A stretch of DNA of 64,000 bases from Bacteroidia bacterium (GCA_030426665.1 JAUHYD010000008.1:62001-126000); one strand, 5' to 3'; shown: positions 39,001-46,489, counted from the first letter of the stretch. Numbers and translations are program-made. The notes: a model not told the origin generated them from the sequence alone.

Positions 39001-42000
39001 TGAGACGGTATGTGAGGGAACGGCAGCTACATTCACCAACGCTACTGTAGGTGGCACATGGACTAGTGAATCATCAACAGTTGCAGCCATCGACGAATTC
39101 GGAATACTAAATGGCATAGCAGCCGGCACCAACACCATCAGCTACACTTTGCCAACGGGGTGCTATGCAACAAAGCTAGTTACTATTAATGCGCTCCCTC
39201 CCGCTATCGATGGGTCACTTGAAGTATGTGAAGAAGCTACCGTGAGCCTGCATAATGCTGTAGCGGGTGGCAGTTGGAGCAGTTCAGACATTTCAGTTGC
39301 GGCTATTGCTCCTGATGGATTGGTTGACGGAATAATTAGCGGCACCGCAACCATTACCTATACATTGCCCACCGGATGTAGTACGACCGGCATCGTTACC
39401 ATTCATCCGCTACCAAGCCCGCTGACAGGCGTAATGGCAATATGCGAAGAAGAAGAAACAATAGTCAACGCTACCCCATCTGGTGGTACATGGACAACGA
39501 GCAACCCAACAATCACACAAGTTGACACAACAGGAAGTGTGACAGGGTTGAGTGCCGGGACTTCTAATATTTCCTATACCCTGCCAACCGGGTGTTTCGT
39601 TACGTCGACAACTACTGTAAATGAAAATCCCGCAGTAATATCGGGCAACCGACAAGTATGTGAAGGATTAACTACTACTTTGCTTGACACTATAACCGGA
39701 GGGTCCTGGCATAGTGATAACACCGCCGTTGCAGACATAGACTCCGATGGAATACTAACGGGAAACAATGCCGGCACCGCAATCATATATTACGTATTGC
39801 CAACAGGGTGTACAACAAATGCAATAGTTACTGTAAACTTTTTACCCTCAACTATAACAGGCCCTGAAGACGTATGCGAAGGCCTGACAGTATCGCTATC
39901 GAACCTTAGTACCGGTGGACTGTGGAGCATTGCTGATACCACAACTGCCAGTATAGATACGGAAGGAATAGTAACCGGTGTCAACGCCGGGAGTACCATC
40001 GTGACCTATACGCTACCAACCGGATGTATAACAACAACCACCATCATAACCCGACAAACACCAGCCACAATAACCGGTAATACTGCAATATGCAGTGGCT
40101 TTAACGATACGTTGTACAATGCTATAACGGGTGGTATTTGGACTAGCCTCAATGCGAGTATTGCATCCATCGGCTCAACGGGCATTGTAACAGGCATTGC
40201 ACCCGGAACGACGACGATTGAATATGCATCCTCCTTTGGCTGTATCACATCAGTACAAATAACCGTTAACCCTGTTCCCGATGCTATTTCCGGTGACCTG
40301 GAAATTTGCAAAAGCAGCACGTCCTTACTGTCTACTGCCAGTACAGGTGGCAGTTGGAGTAGCAGCAACACTACTGTTGCTAATGTTGATGCGGTAGGGC
40401 TTGCATCGGCAACAGCCCAGGGAACTGCATCTATTTCGTACACTCTTCCAACAGGCTGCCTAACGTCAAGCACGGTTACTGTCAATGCGCTACCGGCAGC
40501 GATTTCAGGAATACCGGAAGCATGTAAAAATGCATCTACACCCCTTTCTAATGCCACAGTAGGAGGTACATGGACCACTGGCGACCTATCGATTGCAACC
40601 ATTTCTTCCGGAGGAATGGTAACCGGCGCAAGTGCAGGAACAACTTATGTCACCTACACTTTACCAACAAGTTGCCTTACGACAAGTATTGTCACCATAC
40701 ATCCGCTGCCACAGATTGACACGTTGTTGGGTGGTGGGGGCTACTGTGCCGGCGGCACAGGTGTTGCACTATCGCTTGGCAACTCGGTTTCCGGCAATAC
40801 TTATACGTTGTATCATGCACCCTCCACACCACTCTCTTTCGCAGGCTCCGGACTTCCATTAGACCTTGGCATGCACACCGAAGCAGGTGACTATTACGTA
40901 TTGGCACAAAACCCACCGGGCTGCGTCAGCACAATGCATGACACCGCCACAATTACCATCATTCCAATTGCTAATCCACATGTGAACATAAGCACAACGC
41001 CAATGGGCAGCATTTGCGACGGGACATCGGTGGACTTTACCGCCAACCATATTGATGCAGGATTAGAACCGGGGATTGAATGGATGGTCAACGGAACCTC
41101 GGTAGATACCGGTAGCATCTTCACCTATATTCCTTCCGACAACGACGTAGTCACAGTAGTTCTAACGAGTAGTGCAACATGCGTAACAGCTCCAACTACA
41201 ACGGATTCTGTAAATATGTCCGTTATTACGAATGAGCTGCCAACTGTATCGACAGTTGTATCAGATGATTCGGTTTGTCAGTATACCCCCGTTACCTTTT
41301 GGGGAAGTGCGCTTCATGGCGGCACGTCACCCATATACACCTGGTTTGTCAACAACAACCCTGTTGCAACAGGTAGTGACTACACCTACATTCCTGCTGA
41401 CGGCGACAATGTTTTTGCTGAATTGCATAGCAGCTACCCATGCCTTGTTGCCAACGATATAAAAAGTGAAACCACGTACCTGAAAGTAGACTCTGTGAAA
41501 ATACCGAATGTAGATATAGACTATTCTCCGGTCCATATTTCCCATCCCGGTCAGCCGATTAGCTTTACTGCCCACATTAAATATGGTGGTAGTTCACTGG
41601 AATATCAATGGCTGAAAAATGGCGTGACCATAAGCGGGGCTACATCAATGTATTACACAGACAGCAATCTCCGCGACAATGATTCGATTACCTGTTTTGT
41701 AGAAAATACAGACTTATGCCGCTTCACCAGCTTCAATTCAATCATAGTACATATTGCTTCGGACTTTGTGCAGCTATCACCGAAAACCAGCAGCATAAAA
41801 TTGTTGCCCAACCCGAATTCAGGCAATTTTTCTGTTGTGGGTTCTTTTGCTTCAACGTCAGACAGTTTTGCACAAATCAGCATACTAAATATGCTCGGTC
41901 AGGAAGTACTACAAACGAACAGCCTGATTGCAGAAGGGCAAATTAATAAGAGAATTGTTCTGGATAATGGGCTGTCGAGCGGTATGTACACACTAGTCGT

Positions 42001-42049
42001 TCAACTGTCGACAGAACGGTATGTTCTTCATTTTGTACTTAGAAAGTAA
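30074..42049 (+). CDS. Giant T9SS-secreted surface protein: IPT, FG-GAP propellers, Big_2 repeats
   Basis: 3991 residues, exported and surface-anchored through the type IX system. An N-terminal signal region (hydrophobic IITMLVLIGTCA, 27-38) is followed by three modules. Each has an IPT/TIG domain (starting near residues 41, 765 and 1475) and then exactly seven D-x-D-G-D-G-type FG-GAP/VCBS calcium motifs, read here as one seven-bladed propeller. Big_2-like Ig repeats follow (G-G-x-W-S-S core): 3, 3, and 22 copies. About 330 residues of PKD/Ig-like sequence come next. A T9SS C-terminal sorting domain (about 3905-3991, with LLPNPNSGNF and LSSGMYTLVV) ends the protein. Each repeat of the long array carries two Cys. 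Adhesion or polysaccharide binding is likely but inferred; no lectin or enzyme domain was seen. Single gene, own leader. Confidence 0.93.
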   Translation: MKLCPKLKLYSGAQRGKNGYDLRIRIITMLVLIGTCAKSQPVITALSSYAGHPGTTINITGTGFNTTADSNEVWFGGGKANITSGSDTSLTVTIPVGATFFPVSVNNKANLLTGYSAKSFLPTFDNSQYVADTINLVESHKLPGGNRFSPDNVEIIDIDGDGKPELVARKRKSVYIFRNIGSAGQINDATFAPSHEFFFHDQASENSALTDLKIQDINGDNKPDLVACFSKTKYYSLGIGLVSVLLNTSVTGTIDNSSFAPYMHYYVSRFPMRLAIADFDGDGRPDIATMGTVYYLGVSILRNTIVNGMLTAGSFATRIDKKFPTSALIEGTVPISDMATGDIDGDGKQDIVVKRGLALSLTVLRNVCTPGVIDFESFSDGVDIASPYETATQMVLADVDGDGKLDMVSSDNSKSKIDIWKNISTPGTIEPTSFFKAGTYPVNGKPDYLRVGDLNGDGKPDVAVTCSSDTEGASICILRNGSTTGSIDSTSFAPYIQYYNESISNKIAIGDMDGDGIPDLALSNGNRTFGAPNYITLYRNKPIFQTPIVGPSSMCDGGDTTTFSIALTGGTWSSSDTGVATIDTLTGLTTSASAGVTIITYTYDTTVTTTALIVHPSASTIAGGSEYCIGVGGVLSNLAPNGIWSSADTSVAAVDSFGNIAAMSAGTTQISYATSCGTAAVKNITVNPFPDAIAGSTSIDVGDTSTLSNSTGGGIWSSVDTSIVVINPTTGFAFGKRASSCAITYEVNGCSVSATVTVNASSLPAPTITAVSTVAEEPGESISLTGTNFNTATSGNVVYFGATRGTVNSASSTMLNVTVPAWSTDEHISVNNTESALTGYTKPRFSPSFDYTNYLPDINFVSEYKMYSFRRGGDDATIADIDGDGKFDIIDVDVSSENIVVSRNNIMDGALTASSLEQGVYFQSTAPSSVNHSSYTAHVLATGDIDGDGHPDIVSVNPAPKTFSVFRNTAVPGIIDSSSLAPAVEFDVSASEPSSIALCDFDLDGKLDVVIVNNASNTVSVFHNTSTSGFIDSNSFGARVDFATGTRPVAVATGDIDGDGKPDIIVTNHVGYASVGTISILRNTTTPDTINSSSFAAKVDFSAGLQPFFPAIGDIDGDGKPDICVFNNEASYFSLFRNTATPGSITSGSLSSRVAITVSSANTTQGYGQLVDVTGDGKPEVVFTMLNSGEYAKVYVCKNTATPGTINSSSFAAKVQVANSLYRFFVGDIDGDHKPDIIDPGYATYLRVIKNNPLAISKPTSICVGQTQTLHHVQTGGYWSSSDPSIATIGTASGVVTGVSAGSATIIYAIPGGGYDSTTVTVFAIPTPITGPATSCTGDLVLFTNDAKGGEWDILNFTGLGLIDSSGYVISQRSGVARISYTIGCATPVIKNVTFNPVPDWIEGPDSLYPGTYTTLTNTVAGGTWTSSDTSIATINSSGVISAMTEGNTIITYSLSTGCKVMKRIKVYPDIFPPIVTSVTPAIAIPGDTVTISGSNFATTTDSNVAYFGPVRATLLSASSTSLSAIVPVSSTFNHVSVTRPGTGRTGHYISHFLPTFDSNIYRTETVNLEPKVNFPAVDKTTSVATGDLDGDGKPDVVALSWFNRVISIYRNVSDSGVIDSTSLTEKYEIGVEAEYARYLVLADFDGDGKQDILVSARSGYHTSYEGGDFIFIYRNISVPGVLDSNSFAAPVRLHSVYSVSSFAVADLDMDGKPDIIAPRPSPYFSFWRNTSTPGVIKANLLDVLDDVSITSAGPSTKEVVIGDLDGDGLSDFVASLGNKIALYRNTSQRGLFSFVGPIYIDFGLNDYGDIAMGDLDGDGKQDLVTLSTSTTNRVFSILRNTATPGEISGSSFAAKVDFPSTYWNLYGVDIADMNGDAKPDIVITSEYSERIGVFTNTSTPGTIDTSSFSMAASINLMEKVTEITLTDIDGDKITDIVAAGKETESVIILRNHPLFAFTDIWGPSEICLGTTASYTHDTAGGIWSCSNDTIATISSSGIVTTHSSGTAFITYSTPNDTATKLISVVTFPDLDTITGPSKVYVDSSITLANTESGGVWQSSDTTILVVDESGHATGISYGTATIKYVYENACGVDSTEKVIDVDTLIDFEVTGSLLLCSEASTTLVASPSGGAWSCTDTTIATIDAATGVVVAQSSGTATIYYSIGDQMTSVSITVSEPVTITGAGTLCTGQSENYVGLPTGGAWTNSDTTYATISPTGLATGMDVGTAIITYTLPNGCSATTTITVNQLPDAIVGVQEVCIDATTALSNMATGGLWSSADTATVTIDATGVATGIATGTTTITYALPDGCYTTTTITVNALPESITGTLEVCEESETTLISTTGGGTWTSDNTTIATISSTGLASGVNAGTANISYSLPTGCSVTTVLTVKQLPEVITGTLQICEESTTTLTNTITGGTWSSGSTAIASIIGTGIATGVAAGTTIITYTLPEGCYTTTTLTVNVLPETITGVFEVCEGSTITLANVTSGGTWASDNITVATISSAGLVSGTNAGTTNITYMLPAGCYTSVTVTVNQQPEAISGTLQVCEGATTTLSNSITGGTWSSSSIANATITGTGIATGSATGTTTITYALPDGCYTTATLTVNEMPEDITGTFDVCEGSTISLTNTTSGGAWTSENTTVATINGIGLASGINAGTANITYMLPAGCYTSATVTVNQQPEAINGVLHVCEGATTSLSNSITGGTWSSSSTVNATITGTGVATGVTAGTTTITYALPDGCRTTATLTVNEQPEDITGTLEVCEGSSTTLSSATPGGSWSSADVSIATVSTAGEVTGFAANTASIIYTLPDGCSTSTSVTVNPLPEPITGDSTICKGATETLHNSTPGGVWSSSIHLIADVDTSGTVLGINAGISRITYALTTGCFVSKLVTVNPALPTIVGPETVCVGTNTPFTNATVGGTWSSETSIIASIDESGILNAITPGITTISYTLPTGCYATKVITVNPAISTIMGPETVCEGTAATFTNATVGGTWTSESSTVAAIDEFGILNGIAAGTNTISYTLPTGCYATKLVTINALPPAIDGSLEVCEEATVSLHNAVAGGSWSSSDISVAAIAPDGLVDGIISGTATITYTLPTGCSTTGIVTIHPLPSPLTGVMAICEEEETIVNATPSGGTWTTSNPTITQVDTTGSVTGLSAGTSNISYTLPTGCFVTSTTTVNENPAVISGNRQVCEGLTTTLLDTITGGSWHSDNTAVADIDSDGILTGNNAGTAIIYYVLPTGCTTNAIVTVNFLPSTITGPEDVCEGLTVSLSNLSTGGLWSIADTTTASIDTEGIVTGVNAGSTIVTYTLPTGCITTTTIITRQTPATITGNTAICSGFNDTLYNAITGGIWTSLNASIASIGSTGIVTGIAPGTTTIEYASSFGCITSVQITVNPVPDAISGDLEICKSSTSLLSTASTGGSWSSSNTTVANVDAVGLASATAQGTASISYTLPTGCLTSSTVTVNALPAAISGIPEACKNASTPLSNATVGGTWTTGDLSIATISSGGMVTGASAGTTYVTYTLPTSCLTTSIVTIHPLPQIDTLLGGGGYCAGGTGVALSLGNSVSGNTYTLYHAPSTPLSFAGSGLPLDLGMHTEAGDYYVLAQNPPGCVSTMHDTATITIIPIANPHVNISTTPMGSICDGTSVDFTANHIDAGLEPGIEWMVNGTSVDTGSIFTYIPSDNDVVTVVLTSSATCVTAPTTTDSVNMSVITNELPTVSTVVSDDSVCQYTPVTFWGSALHGGTSPIYTWFVNNNPVATGSDYTYIPADGDNVFAELHSSYPCLVANDIKSETTYLKVDSVKIPNVDIDYSPVHISHPGQPISFTAHIKYGGSSLEYQWLKNGVTISGATSMYYTDSNLRDNDSITCFVENTDLCRFTSFNSIIVHIASDFVQLSPKTSSIKLLPNPNSGNFSVVGSFASTSDSFAQISILNMLGQEVLQTNSLIAEGQINKRIVLDNGLSSGMYTLVVQLSTERYVLHFVLRK
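30190..35945 (+). repeat. Three tandem IPT-plus-seven-FG-GAP modules inside the giant gene
   Basis: Modules start near 30,190, 32,370 and 34,490, a period of about 2.15 kb. Each begins with an IPT/TIG domain (GTGFN, GTNFN, GSNFA cores). In each, seven calcium motifs of the type D-I-D-G-D-G-K-P-D follow. Modules 1 and 2 are closed by three Big_2 repeats; module 3 opens into the long array. Seven blades is the count of an integrin-like propeller. Confidence 0.85.
36683..40786 (+). repeat. Array of 19 Big_2 repeats with exact 216-bp period
   Basis: The core Trp codon of successive repeats lies at 36,683, 36,899, 37,115, 37,331 and so on to 40,571: eighteen intervals, every one exactly 216 bp (72 residues), despite strong sequence divergence. 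The three Trp codons before it are at 36,023, 36,242 and 36,470, with uneven spacing (219, 228, 213). Each unit carries two Cys, in the L-P-x-G-C turn and in the V-C-E-G turn. Confidence 0.92.
37040..38335 (+). repeat. 432-bp two-repeat superunit present three times
   Basis: Within the 216-bp array, repeats alternate between type A (W-T/A-S-x-N-x-T/I, SG or SGxNAGTxNI) and type B (W-S-S-x-S, ATITGTG). The A-B pair recurs three times from about 37,040 to 38,335, with much higher identity between every second repeat than between neighbours. Boundaries are approximate. Confidence 0.75.
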
Positions 42050-42150
42050 CATATACCTATGCTCAACGTCTGACAAAATTCTGCGATTAGCGCATGCCTG
42101 TTATAGTTATACACAAACACTTGCTACCTTCATAACCTGAACGTGAGATT

Positions 42151-45100
42151 ATGAATGTAAAGGAAGATTTGTTTCTGGAACGATACAATAAGCTGAATGA
42201 CCGACAACGTGATGCGGTTGATACCATCTATGGCGCTGTAATGGTCATTGCGGGACCGGGCACGGGCAAAACAGAAGTGCTTGCAATGAGGATAGCTAAC
42301 CTGCTGCGCAGCGAGGCGCAGGTACAGCCACACGAAATTCTTTGTCTGACTTATACTGATGAAGCAGCCAACTCTATGCGGCGCAGATTGATACAGATTG
42401 CAGGTACTGCTGCGCACAAGGTTAATATTTATACGTTTCATGGCTTTTGTAATGCTATCATCCAAAATAACAGCGACTACTTCAGTAAACGCGAAATGCA
42501 ACCTGTCAGCGACCTGGAAAAAGCTGACCTGATGTACAATATGCTGGAAAGTCTTCCGCCCGGCCACCTATTCAGAAAGCTGAGCGGTGATATATATTCC
42601 GACTCGTCCCGGCTCAAGGATTTTTTCGAAACAATGAAAAAAGAATTCCTGACGCCGGAAGCTATTTCAACGGCTATAGATGAATACATAGCGTCTTTGC
42701 CCGAGCGGCCGGAATATATCTACCAGCGCAACGGGAAGGGATACAAAAAAGGAGACCTCAAGCAAGCGAAAATTGATGAGCAGGTAAAGAAGATGGAAAC
42801 AACGCGTGCCGCGGCTTTGCTTTTTGACGAGTACCAGAAAAGAATGAAGGCCATCCATCGCTACGACTTTCAGGATATGATTTTGTGGGTTATCGACGCG
42901 TTCAAAAAACATCCCGAATTATTACAAAGCTACCAGGAGCGTTATCAGTTTATACTTGCCGATGAATTTCAAGACACAAACGGCTCTCAAAACCAAATAC
43001 TCACCTATCTGACCTCCTATTGGGAGAACCCGAACATATTTGTGGTTGGTGATGACGACCAAAGCATTTTTGAATTTCAAGGCGCCAGAATACGTAACAT
43101 TACCGACTTCTATGAACTACATAAGAACGACATAAAGATTGTGGTGCTGCCACAAAACTATCGCTCGTCTCAGGCAGTGATTGACTGGGCCATGGCCACC
43201 ATCAAGAATAATAATCAGCGCCTAATTAACCACCTACAAAACCTGAACCTAAATAAAGACATAGTTGCTGCCAACGACAGATTTAAAGACGGGAAAGATA
43301 CCGTAGCCCCTGTAGTGCGGGTATATCCGAACATTCTGCAAGAGGAAGCAGACATAGTACTAAGAATTGAACAGTTGAAGAAAGAGGGAGTACCTCTTCA
43401 GGAAATAGGCGTCCTCTATACGCAACACAAACAAGCAAGCAACATTATTGAGCTCCTTGAGCGTAAGGAAATACCTTACAACGTGAAAAAGCAGGTCAAC
43501 GTGCTCACCCTCCCTATTGTTGAACAGATCCTGAACGTACTCCGATACCTGGAAGCAGAACGAAAAAAGCCATTTGAGGGAGAGACACACCTTTTCGAAT
43601 TAATGCATGCTTCTTATTTCGGAATTGAGCCGAATGATATTGCTCTTCTGGCGCTGTATATGCAAACCAAGCGTAAAGAAACGGGTCCTATACGCTGGCG
43701 ATTGGCATTGTCTAATCCCCTGATGATAGAAGCACTCAACCTAAAGTCGGCAAAGGCGCTTCACCGGCTCGGCAAAAACCTGGATGAATGGGAAAAACAC
43801 CTTTCATCCCTGCCATTGCCGCTACTTGTAGAAAAAATAATTCACGAAGGTGGAATCGTCGCCAAATTACTTCAGGAGACTGATCATGTATGGAATATGC
43901 AGGCACTCAACTCCTTCTTCGATTTTGTGAAAGAAAGTGCGTTTGGCAACGTAGGCATTAAAGTCTCAGAGTTCCTGCTAACCATTGACAGAATGAACAA
44001 GGAAAAGATATCCGTAAACCTTCAGCGGGTTGTTCAGAGCGACAATGGGGTGTACCTATTTACTGCGCATAGTGCCAAGGGAAATGAGTTTGAACATGTA
44101 TTTCTGATTGGTTGCACGAAAAATTTCTGGGAAAATAAACGGGGTTCGGGTGGTAGCATTATGCTTCCCGACACCATTACTGCTACGGAAATAGATACTG
44201 AAAACAGCTACAAAGAAGAAGTTGCACGAAGGCTATTTTATGTTGCGCTAACCCGCGCAAAAAAACATCTGCAGATTTCTTATGCTGTTAACGACAATAA
44301 CGGGAAAGGGCAGGAACCGTCAGTGTTTATCGACGAAATATCGCAACCGGAAGAACGGTTGTCCGGAGCGGTGTCGCCTGAGCAAATAGTAGACCATCTC
44401 TCCTGGGCCATGAAGCCCGTACCGGAAGTACGCATTAAGATTGCTAACGCAGAATGGATAACACGCAACCTGCAACAACTTACCATGAGTGTGACCCAGC
44501 TCACCAAGTATTTACGTTGTCCGTTGGCATTCTATTATGAAACCGTACTGCGGGTTCCGTTTCAGAAAAATGACGCGCTGGGCTTCGGTAGTGCCGTGCA
44601 CAATACGATAGAGCGCATGTACAAAGAAATGAAAGCAAACGACGACGTATTTCCGCCGATTGAAGAAGTTCTGGCTATTTTCAAAAAAGAGCTTTACCGG
44701 GAATCAGGCTGCTTTAACACTATTCAGTTTGAGCGTAGAATGGAGCAGGGAATTCAGGAACTTACAGACTACTACAACCACTATATTGAAACATTCCATA
44801 AAAATGTAGCGATTGAATTTAAGGTGCCCCGGTTCTACCTCGAAGGTGTTCCGGTTACGGGTAAAATAGATAAAATAGAAATGTTCAAAGACTCATGCAT
44901 AGTTGTTGACTACAAAACCGGCAATCCTGACAAATCAGCGAAAGCTAATCTTGCCCAGCCCAATGAGAAAGCACCGAACGGAGGTGACTATTGGCGACAG
45001 ATGGTATTTTACAAATTGCTGTTGGAAAACTCTGACGAGCGGCACTGGAAAGTTGAAAAAGGTTATTTCGACTATATTCAAAAAGATAAGAACGGCGATT

Positions 45101-45294
45101 TCAAACGACTATTTGTACCGATCTTTCCTGAAGATGAAACAACAGTGCGCAATCAGCTAAAGGAATCCTACAACCGAATTATGAATCATGACTTTGACAA
45201 AGGTTGTGGTGAGGAAAAGTGCCACTGGTGCAACTTTGCTAAAAGGTACGAACTGGTAGCATCGGGTGAAGAAACAGAAATTGATGATGAATGA
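42151..45294 (+). CDS. UvrD/Rep-type helicase fused to a Cys-cluster PD-(D/E)XK nuclease
   Basis: A 1047-residue SF1A DNA helicase. Walker A is GPGTGKT (35-41), the DEFQDTN Walker B begins at D271, and VVGDDDQSIFEFQGA has D301-D303. A late HSAKGNEFEHVF and VALTRAKKH are SF1 motifs V-VI. The C-terminal part is a RecB/AddB-like nuclease: LRCPLAFYYE (C790), H817, GKIDK (D907), VVDYKTG (D920, K922), then C1019, C1024 and C1027. These four cysteines match the iron-sulfur pattern of AddB, AdnA and Cas4-type nucleases. All catalytic residues are present. Such one-chain helicase-nucleases act in recombination or break processing; a defence role is possible but unsupported by neighbours. A solitary gene behind the giant protein. 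Confidence 0.85.
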   Translation: MNVKEDLFLERYNKLNDRQRDAVDTIYGAVMVIAGPGTGKTEVLAMRIANLLRSEAQVQPHEILCLTYTDEAANSMRRRLIQIAGTAAHKVNIYTFHGFCNAIIQNNSDYFSKREMQPVSDLEKADLMYNMLESLPPGHLFRKLSGDIYSDSSRLKDFFETMKKEFLTPEAISTAIDEYIASLPERPEYIYQRNGKGYKKGDLKQAKIDEQVKKMETTRAAALLFDEYQKRMKAIHRYDFQDMILWVIDAFKKHPELLQSYQERYQFILADEFQDTNGSQNQILTYLTSYWENPNIFVVGDDDQSIFEFQGARIRNITDFYELHKNDIKIVVLPQNYRSSQAVIDWAMATIKNNNQRLINHLQNLNLNKDIVAANDRFKDGKDTVAPVVRVYPNILQEEADIVLRIEQLKKEGVPLQEIGVLYTQHKQASNIIELLERKEIPYNVKKQVNVLTLPIVEQILNVLRYLEAERKKPFEGETHLFELMHASYFGIEPNDIALLALYMQTKRKETGPIRWRLALSNPLMIEALNLKSAKALHRLGKNLDEWEKHLSSLPLPLLVEKIIHEGGIVAKLLQETDHVWNMQALNSFFDFVKESAFGNVGIKVSEFLLTIDRMNKEKISVNLQRVVQSDNGVYLFTAHSAKGNEFEHVFLIGCTKNFWENKRGSGGSIMLPDTITATEIDTENSYKEEVARRLFYVALTRAKKHLQISYAVNDNNGKGQEPSVFIDEISQPEERLSGAVSPEQIVDHLSWAMKPVPEVRIKIANAEWITRNLQQLTMSVTQLTKYLRCPLAFYYETVLRVPFQKNDALGFGSAVHNTIERMYKEMKANDDVFPPIEEVLAIFKKELYRESGCFNTIQFERRMEQGIQELTDYYNHYIETFHKNVAIEFKVPRFYLEGVPVTGKIDKIEMFKDSCIVVDYKTGNPDKSAKANLAQPNEKAPNGGDYWRQMVFYKLLLENSDERHWKVEKGYFDYIQKDKNGDFKRLFVPIFPEDETTVRNQLKESYNRIMNHDFDKGCGEEKCHWCNFAKRYELVASGEETEIDDE

Positions 45295-45469
45295 CACAAA
45301 CATCACACGAGACAACACTTTTTATCGGCAAAATAGTACGCCTACTGAAAAGATATCAGTATTTTACGGCGTCATGACCCGTTTGGGCAATTCAAGTAGT
45401 AGGTATTTACTTTAAGAATACTTCCATATTGACCCATGGGCATAACGACCTAATTAAAATGTTGAATTG

Positions 45470-46396
45470 ATGAATATTGCAATTATCGGGGCAAATGGTT
45501 TTGTAGGAAGTCACCTCGTTCAGAAACTACAGCAACTCCCTGATACCGATTTGGTGTTATATGGCAGGCGGGAAGAAAGTGTTTTTGGGAATTCACTACC
45601 CTATAGACAAGTCGATCTTCGCAATAAGGAACACGTCAGTGAAGTAGTTGCAGGGGCAGACATTGTATACCATGTTGCATCTGAAACGATCCCGGCGAAA
45701 AGCTGGGAAAGCCCGATGATGGAAATAGAAAATAACCTCACCCCCTTTATCCATCTGCTCGAGCACTTGGTTGCTCAGAAAGTAAAAAAGTTTGTTTTTG
45801 TTTCAAGTGCCGGCACCGTATATGGTACCAGTGATCATAAGCTAACCGAGGATTCCAACAAAAGCCCGTTCTCACCGTATGGCATTACCAAGTTGACCAT
45901 GGAGTATTATCTCGAGTACTTCAGGGTTAAGCATGGTCTTAACTACGATATATACCGGGTTTCCAATGTTTACGGCGAAGGGCAAAATACCGGCAAAGGA
46001 CTTGGCGTCATCAACACTTTCCTGGAGAACATTCTATCTGAAGGCAAGGTTACTATATATGGAACGGGCGACATAGTTCGAAACTATATTTACGTCAAAG
46101 ACCTTGCTGAAATGATGAGCCTATCGGCATCTGAGCCGCTACATCATCACAACATCTTCAATGTTGCTTCTTTTGACACGCTTTCTATTAATGATATTGT
46201 ACAACAGGTAAAGGCAGTAGTAAATACAGAGTTTGAAGAGATCAGGGTCAGTGGACGGAAGAGTGATAATCCTATTATAGATATCGACAATTCTAAAATT
46301 ATGGAAAAGTTGCCGGGTTTTAAATTCACGCCGATACACGAAGGAATAGAAAAGACCTACAAACACATCCTGAACCAAACAACCAAAGTAATCTAA
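45470..46396 (+). CDS. NAD-dependent nucleotide-sugar epimerase/dehydratase
   Basis: A 308-residue extended short-chain dehydrogenase (SDR). The Rossmann motif is GANGFVGSHLV (8-18) and the catalytic triad includes VSSAGTVYG (Ser/Thr) and YGITK (Tyr, Lys), near residue 140. The closest class is UDP-glucose 4-epimerase or dTDP-sugar reductase. The ATG at 45,470 is preferred to the in-frame TTG three bases earlier. No other sugar-nucleotide gene is adjacent, so the substrate is not set. It shares a bidirectional terminator with rplT. Confidence 0.85.
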   Translation: MNIAIIGANGFVGSHLVQKLQQLPDTDLVLYGRREESVFGNSLPYRQVDLRNKEHVSEVVAGADIVYHVASETIPAKSWESPMMEIENNLTPFIHLLEHLVAQKVKKFVFVSSAGTVYGTSDHKLTEDSNKSPFSPYGITKLTMEYYLEYFRVKHGLNYDIYRVSNVYGEGQNTGKGLGVINTFLENILSEGKVTIYGTGDIVRNYIYVKDLAEMMSLSASEPLHHHNIFNVASFDTLSINDIVQQVKAVVNTEFEEIRVSGRKSDNPIIDIDNSKIMEKLPGFKFTPIHEGIEKTYKHILNQTTKVI

Positions 46397-46438
46397 GATT
46401 GCCGAAGCTGCCAGGAATACAGAATACGACTGAAATAC

Positions 46439-46471
46439 AAATAGCCGACCCTGAAAAGGTGTCGGCTATTT
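46439..46471. terminator. Bidirectional terminator between the epimerase and rplT
   Basis: Perfect 11-bp stem AAATAGCCGAC / GTCGGCTATTT with an 11-nt loop, between the stops of two convergent genes (46,396 and 46,490). Weak T-runs on both sides allow use in both directions. Confidence 0.75.
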
Positions 46472-46489
46472 AATTAAATATCGGGAGTA

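Noticed and set aside
36331-40602. Series of minus-strand open frames of 62-198 codons spaced by about 216 bp
   Set aside because: They recur because the coding repeats recur. No promoter or start context is conserved, and the products look like the reverse of the repeat.
36683-40786. Long tandem array considered as CRISPR or other non-coding repeat
   Set aside because: Unit length is 216 bp, the frame is open throughout, and the changes follow protein constraints; CRISPR repeats are 20-50 bp with unique spacers.
45467-45469. TTG as start of the epimerase
   Set aside because: An ATG follows directly and gives the usual SDR N-terminus MNIAIIGANG.
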